Positions 59,605 through 64,000 of a stretch of DNA of 64,000 nucleotides are shown here, piece by piece. The notes below the pieces were generated by a model that was not told the origin of the DNA, ran no database searches, and saw nothing but the letters and a program-made list of their open reading frames with translations. This DNA is from Sanguinoderma infundibulare (taxonomy: Eukaryota; Basidiomycota; Agaricomycetes; Polyporales; Polyporaceae). Both the position numbers and the translations under genes were made by a program. The stretch is taken from positions 434,001-498,000 of the forward strand of contig JAVLRN010000015.1 in the NCBI GenBank assembly GCA_032821775.1. Direction: 5' to 3'. Numbering within the stretch: position 1 is the first letter of the stretch; every line of letters begins with the position of its first letter.

Positions 59605-60786
59605 ATGATTTCAAAGAAAGCGCCGAGAAAGCGTCGAGCAGGCCCCCAAGACGACATCAATGACAACCCTGGGGAGGCTGAGCAGCCAACGATGGGCCGT
59701 GGGATGCCGGTCGGCACCCGCTTCGTGCCATGGACCACGCTCGCGATCCCACCTTCTCCCTACAAGTACCACGTACGTCACGAGATGGTCCCCTTCCGCG
59801 ACCGGTGCTTGTTTCACGGCGAGGATGCATGCGCCACCCTCCTCCGCGAACCAAGAGAAGCAGAGGACGTCCATGACCAGGGGTATGTGCGGCACATCAT
59901 GCGTGTCGGGGGGACGGATCGGCAGGTCGAGTTCAGGACGAACAAGGCGGCAATGCGGCACCTGCGTGCGCACGCGCGCGAGCTCGAGTCGGTGCCGGTC
60001 CGGCTGTACAAGCGGTCGACGGGGGAGGTGCTTGAAGAGGCTAAGTGCATCCGGGAGCAAGCATGCTCGCCGTCTCCGGAGTTGCAGAAATATCACTCGC
60101 AGAGCGACGACTCGGAGGGAAAGGGGATGCTCCGGTTCGGCGAGGAGAGCGTGGAGGACTTGGGGGCGTGGGTGCCTTCCTCGTTCATCGAGGAGGACGC
60201 GCGCGTGTGGGAGCTCTTTGTCGGACCGAATGGGGCCTCGTCTGTGGCTGGACCGAGCGGGTGCTCGTCATGGGCTGGATCGAGCGGCTCGTTGGCATCC
60301 CCGCCCGAGTCGCAGAGTGAGAGGGACGAGGAGCGGAACATGTCGCAGCATGACGAGGAGGTCGACGACTTTGGGACTTGGTTGCTTTGGACCGGGGAGG
60401 GCGTAGCCGAACCTCAGAGCCCGACTTTACAAGAGTCAGAGAGCAACGGCAACGAAGATGCGGACAAAGACCAGGGCGTGTTGGTGTATGATGAGGCGGG
60501 CGTTGGGGGCTTGGACGCTTGGCAGCCGTACGGAACCATCATCTGGCAGCCGCCGCCTGCGGCGAGATGGAGCGCACGACCCAGGCCTGTACCCGTACCC
60601 AAGTGCGTTACGCTGCTTCTCCGCAAACAGCGGCGGCGTCTTCATGCTCGGCAGGCTCGCGATGTGCGACGGCCTCCGCATCGGGCTCGGCCGCCCTCCT
60701 TGTCCAAGAATGCACTGCCCGAGCTGCGCCCTGGGTCCCGTCGACATTTGGGGTTCAAACCCCGTCTGCCATCGTCACCTCCCTAG
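59605..60786 (+). CDS. Unknown protein, open only in U4
   Basis: The family is unrecognised. The frame gives 393 codons from ATG at 59605. Upstream, the frame stays open for 24 codons but has no ATG, and a TTAG acceptor sits 12-14 bp before the start. Features in order: a basic start (KKAPRKRRAG, possible nuclear signal); a compact region about residues 45-150 (FVPWTTLAIPPSPYKYHV, CLFHGEDACATLLREPREAE, RHLRAHARELESVPV); then a long acidic, Ser-rich region with repeated EE/DD (EESVEDLGAWV, HDEEVDDFGTWLLW, EDADKDQG). From about residue 325 the frame turns abnormally Arg/Pro-rich and ends inside the relic at 60748, so the natural 3' end was probably replaced or lies in another exon. It may be intact but is probably 3'-truncated. 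Confidence 0.5.
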   Translation: MISKKAPRKRRAGPQDDINDNPGEAEQPTMGRGMPVGTRFVPWTTLAIPPSPYKYHVRHEMVPFRDRCLFHGEDACATLLREPREAEDVHDQGYVRHIMRVGGTDRQVEFRTNKAAMRHLRAHARELESVPVRLYKRSTGEVLEEAKCIREQACSPSPELQKYHSQSDDSEGKGMLRFGEESVEDLGAWVPSSFIEEDARVWELFVGPNGASSVAGPSGCSSWAGSSGSLASPPESQSERDEERNMSQHDEEVDDFGTWLLWTGEGVAEPQSPTLQESESNGNEDADKDQGVLVYDEAGVGGLDAWQPYGTIIWQPPPAARWSARPRPVPVPKCVTLLLRKQRRRLHARQARDVRRPPHRARPPSLSKNALPELRPGSRRHLGFKPRLPSSPP

Positions 60787-61206
60787 CGACCCGGTCCAAA
60801 TTAGGAGCACATGCGACTTCCGGTCCCCTTGTCCCTCCTCTGAGGAGCCATCATGCTTGCCTTACCTCCAGCACAACCCCATCTTGTTCTCGAAACATGT
60901 CTCTCCCCGCAAAGAAGCACCATCTGTCGTCCCCTATCCCCGTTTTGGCGGGCACAAAGAGAAAGCAGTCTCAGAACGCTGCCGATCGCACCAATCACCT
61001 GGCGTACGAACTCTAAACACGCACACGGCAACAATTTTCAGCACCCGAAGCAGCTGCGCTACGCGAAGCGTCAGTGTCTTCCGACCTCCCTCTCCAACAT
61101 TAAGACCTCGACCACCCGAGAACCTCATGTAGAGGCCAGAGAACCTCATGTAGAACACACATCTAGTCAGAAGCATGGAGCGCATCATGGAACGACCGTG
61201 AGTCAT
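60763..61206 (+). pseudogene. Inverted relic of the Ser/Pro/Arg-rich gene (U4)
   Basis: Copy of 10249-10692 with private substitutions but the same stop. The open frame of the 59605 gene runs into its first bases. Confidence 0.8.
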
Positions 61207-62214
61207 CACGTACGTCCCTCCTCAGATTCTCTTGCGCTACTCAGAGACGATTCCCGTGGTTTATTGACACTGATGGTTCGTAATACATATTTCAGGGTTT
61301 CAGGCTATCCTTGGGTTCACGCTTAGGATGCGATATATGATGATGATCCGGTCGCAAGCACTTTGAATGTCCCCACCGGCTTTCTGATGGCCCTCGGATT
61401 TCGCATGCACGAACGCAAACGCGAGGATCACGAACCGCCTCTCTGTTTTTGTCTCGGCCACCTCTGCGCCTGTGTTCTGCAACCATACGCGTTCGTGCAG
61501 TGGACGACTAGAGTGCTCTACTAACTGTCCATTCGTCCCGCAACAGAACCACCCAACGTGTGGCAAAGGCGTGGCAGTTCAAATGCGGCATTCGAGGTGA
61601 GTGGTCGTCGCGAGTTTCTCCTTCTAATCATGGCTCATGAAACGTCCCACTGGACTGGTCAGGCACATCATATTTTATTGGTCGCGTAGCTACGGCATGT
61701 ACATCGACGGCTTGATGGGTTAACACCGATTCCGGCCGGTCGTGGCCTTGCCTTCGCCTGCACAGATGGAGAAAAACCTCTTCGCAGCACGGGGTCTGCA
61801 CCCGCTACATGCAACAATCACCGTGAACAGTGTCATAGACGGTCTGAAACCATGGGCATCATGTAGGATGGAAGACTCAAGAGTGCATGCCGACGTCGCT
61901 CGATGGCATTGTAGATGTGGAATTCAAAGGTGCGCAACCCACACTGAAGGACCGCGGGCGAGTGTGAGTCTCCGCCTGACGACAGCACTGCGCGTGGCAT
62001 GCCACTCTGTTCACTGCCGCGCATCTCGTTCCCAATCAACCGCTTCTGTGTCCGGCCGCCGTTCGTTCCGATGAGTACACCTCAAGCTTCGCGCTTCGCC
62101 CTGGCGTGACCATGGACCGCATCTCGCACTCATATCCACAGCCGACATAACCCTTGATATATGAAAATGAGCCTGCGGCGCCGCGCCCCGTCTCCCAAAC
62201 GTCGGGGTGTATCG

Positions 62215-62676
62215 TCAAGCCCACATCGAGAACGTCCGAGACACTTGCGAGCCTCGACGCAGCGCAGTGACGGTGCATCGCTCTCCGGCGTTGCCGTAGC
62301 TGCTGCCGCCCCTGCTTCTACCGTTGATGGTCTTTTGGCCAATCATGGCTTCCTGCCCGGGCACGCGCTTCATGGTCACGCCGTTTGCAAGGCCAGCCAC
62401 CTCCCACGCGCGTGAGACGGACATGTGCTGCAGCTTCGCGACCTCGGCGATCAGTGCCTCGATCGTCGGTTCGTCATCCACGAGTGTGTTGGAACCGCGA
62501 GGCGACGGGGGAACGGGAAGCGGACAACGCCTGGACAGGCTCGGACACGCTGACCGGTGAGCTTCACTTGGACTTGAGCCTGTTCGCGGATCCACTTGCG
62601 TGCAGTGGTGTGTTCCGGTGAGGAAAATGAGGTGGCGCACTTCGTCCTCGAACCCGCCGTTGGAGCTGAAGCTCAC
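62215..62676 (-). CDS. Possible helical protein exon (U4)
   Basis: Copy of 11701-12162 with Val to Ile, Glu to Gly and a few synonymous changes. The frame remains open. Confidence 0.37.
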   Translation of the reverse strand: MSFSSNGGFEDEVRHLIFLTGTHHCTQVDPRTGSSPSEAHRSACPSLSRRCPLPVPPSPRGSNTLVDDEPTIEALIAEVAKLQHMSVSRAWEVAGLANGVTMKRVPGQEAMIGQKTINGRSRGGSSYGNAGERCTVTALRRGSQVSRTFSMWA

Positions 62677-64000
62677 ACTCCGCTCATTTGATGAGAAACC
62701 AGCACTGTATTAGAATCATGTCGTAAGTACACGCGGTATATGTTGCTACCTCCAGATTCCATCTCGATTCGCCCCGTTGTCGCGGACCCTGCATATCTAC
62801 CAGCGTACTGCCACATTCCGACGACCGCGGGTGCGATCATGAATCGCCGTTGTATGCGAGATCAATGGGCGGTCATCCGCAGGTGCCTGGAGAGTGGTTA
62901 GCCGATCTGGATACCGCATGGTCCGCGTTCATGGTTCACGTTACCGCTTTCTCCGAATCTAGGTGGTGCGCAGTGCGCACGGACCGCGGCGCGAGGTATT
63001 TAGGAGGTCCCAGGTCGCAGATATCCCCATCTCCGTCTCTGCTCGTCCGCCGCCATCCGCTTGTGCTGTTACTCCCGCTCTGCGCGTCCTCCTCTGTGCA
63101 CGCGGAAGCCGGTGTCTGCGTTCGTCGTGAACGTCGCTCGGACGAGGTATGTCGCATGCTGGGTCGCCGACAGACCTTTCAACCCTGATCGCCATTGTAC
63201 CGACAGACCCCAGCCGCGCGGTTCCTTCCGCCCAAGCAGCGCGATGTAAGTCCATCCGGTCCTCGGATTCGACTGTGGATGTGCGAACTGACCATCTTTT
63301 GCCCGTCGCACCTCTGTGCGAAGGCCCCAGACCGCCAGTTTGTCTCACCGGCTCCCAGGCGACCCTCTAGCTGCATACGAATGTGTGAATGTCGCTTGAG
63401 TATTGCACGTCGTTTGCCGGGCCTCTGACGGAGGTTCAAATGCTGCCCGCCGTGGTACCGACAGACCAGAGCCGCGCGGTTGCGTCCGTCCACTCAGCAC
63501 GGTGTAAGTCCACTCCGCTGTCGTGCTCGACTCTGGATGTGCAAACTGATAGTGTTGCGGATCCTACCGAGCGTCCGTACGATGCGGCCTTGTTGTGGGT
63601 GTCCGGATGGTTGCGACGGGGTGGACGGTGATTAGTATAGTGGCAGTAAAGTATCAGGGTTGAGTGCGACTCACGGGTGACGACGAGGAGTATGGATGGG
63701 TGTCCAAATAGGCGCGAATGGGGAATGCAGCCCCACGCCATCTCGTTCGTCGTGGGCCACCATCCCGACTCCATCTCTCCTCGGGATGCGCCACAGAGCA
63801 CAAGTTCGGAGCGAGGCTGATCTCGGTCGCCATCATATCATAGTGGTCGCGACGTCCGTTGTCGGGCCGAGCAGTGGGCATCATGTCGTCTGGCAAGGCC
63901 ACAGCCGCGGATGCACCTCACCCCATTGATGGGGTGCATTCACAGCTATTCGTCGGGTACCCTAAGGGGTGTGTCGTCGATATCGTGCAGCGCCAATTTG

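Larger units (their letters stand above)
50953..64000. repeat. Tandem macro-repeat unit U4 (partial)
   Basis: This is the fourth copy, cut off by the window end before the WxSAM-type tail and the RING gene. It lacks about 708 bp relative to U2 (junction near 52580), carries 48 extra bp near 63398-63450, and is the only copy in which the plus-strand gene at 59605 is open. Allele type switches along its length: U1-like near 51540-52230 and 56340-58450, U2/U3-like near 53870-55600, and private near 59000-60800. Gene-free stretches: 50953-52680, 53709-54199, 54823-55490, 56540-57088, 59028-59604, 61207-62214 and 62677-64000. Confidence 0.93.

Noticed and set aside
1..64000. rDNA repeat, mitochondrial, plasmid or prokaryotic origin; CRISPR array
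   Set aside because: There are no rRNA-like segments, no regularly spaced short repeats and no long uninterrupted genes, and spliceosomal introns are pervasive.

Overview
The window is eukaryotic. Short introns of about 40-100 nt with GTRNGT-type donors, YAG acceptors and, in places, CTAAC/CTGAC-like branch sites interrupt almost every credible reading frame. There is no operon structure, no ribosome-binding-site pattern, and no rRNA or convincing tRNA gene. Intron style, GC-rich coding and the kinds of protein seen (a RING-HC protein, a TPR protein, a TVP38/TMEM64-like fragment) suggest a filamentous basidiomycete, probably an agaricomycete. That placement is inference.

The dominant structure is a head-to-tail array of one very large unit. 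Phased on base 1, the units are U1 1-16326 (16,326 bp), U2 16327-34335 (18,009 bp), U3 34336-50952 (16,617 bp) and U4 50953-64000 (cut by the window end). U2 and U3 are nearly identical over most of their length. U1 and U4 carry other alleles, and along the unit U4 switches between U1-like and U2/U3-like sequence. Large length differences are a 282-bp absence in U1, a loss of about 0.7 kb in U4, a private 1.4-kb segment in U2 and a 48-bp extra piece in U4.

Each unit has the same gene order. Using U1 coordinates: (1) a multi-exon minus-strand gene of unknown function, 2159-3068; (2) a 3 x 26-bp tandem repeat, 3109-3186; (3) a damaged minus-strand TPR-protein fragment, 3678-4300; (4) a RING-finger relic, 4969-5160; (5) a two-exon unknown minus-strand gene end, 5214-5582; (6) a TVP38/TMEM64-like fragment, 5900-6017; (7) a two-exon Ser/Pro/Arg-rich protein, 6567-7518; (8) a compact two-exon acidic-tail protein, 7931-8505; (9) a plus-strand gene near 9083 that is open only in U4; (10) a plus-strand broken paralogue of gene 7, 10249-10692; (11) a possible alpha-helical protein exon, 11701-12162; (12) a small two-exon tail, 13847-14042; (13) a spliced C3HC4 RING-HC gene, intact at its 3' end in U2 and U3 and frameshifted in U1.

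The unit therefore mixes plausible genes with relics and internal duplicates. No transposase, reverse transcriptase, helicase or integrase was recognised, so what amplifies it is unknown. Subtelomeric or segmental tandem amplification, a non-autonomous element that captured gene pieces, and an assembly effect are all still possible. The stretches between listed features contain only short, overlapping, mutually antisense frames in which no protein could be supported; they are itemised in the unit entries.
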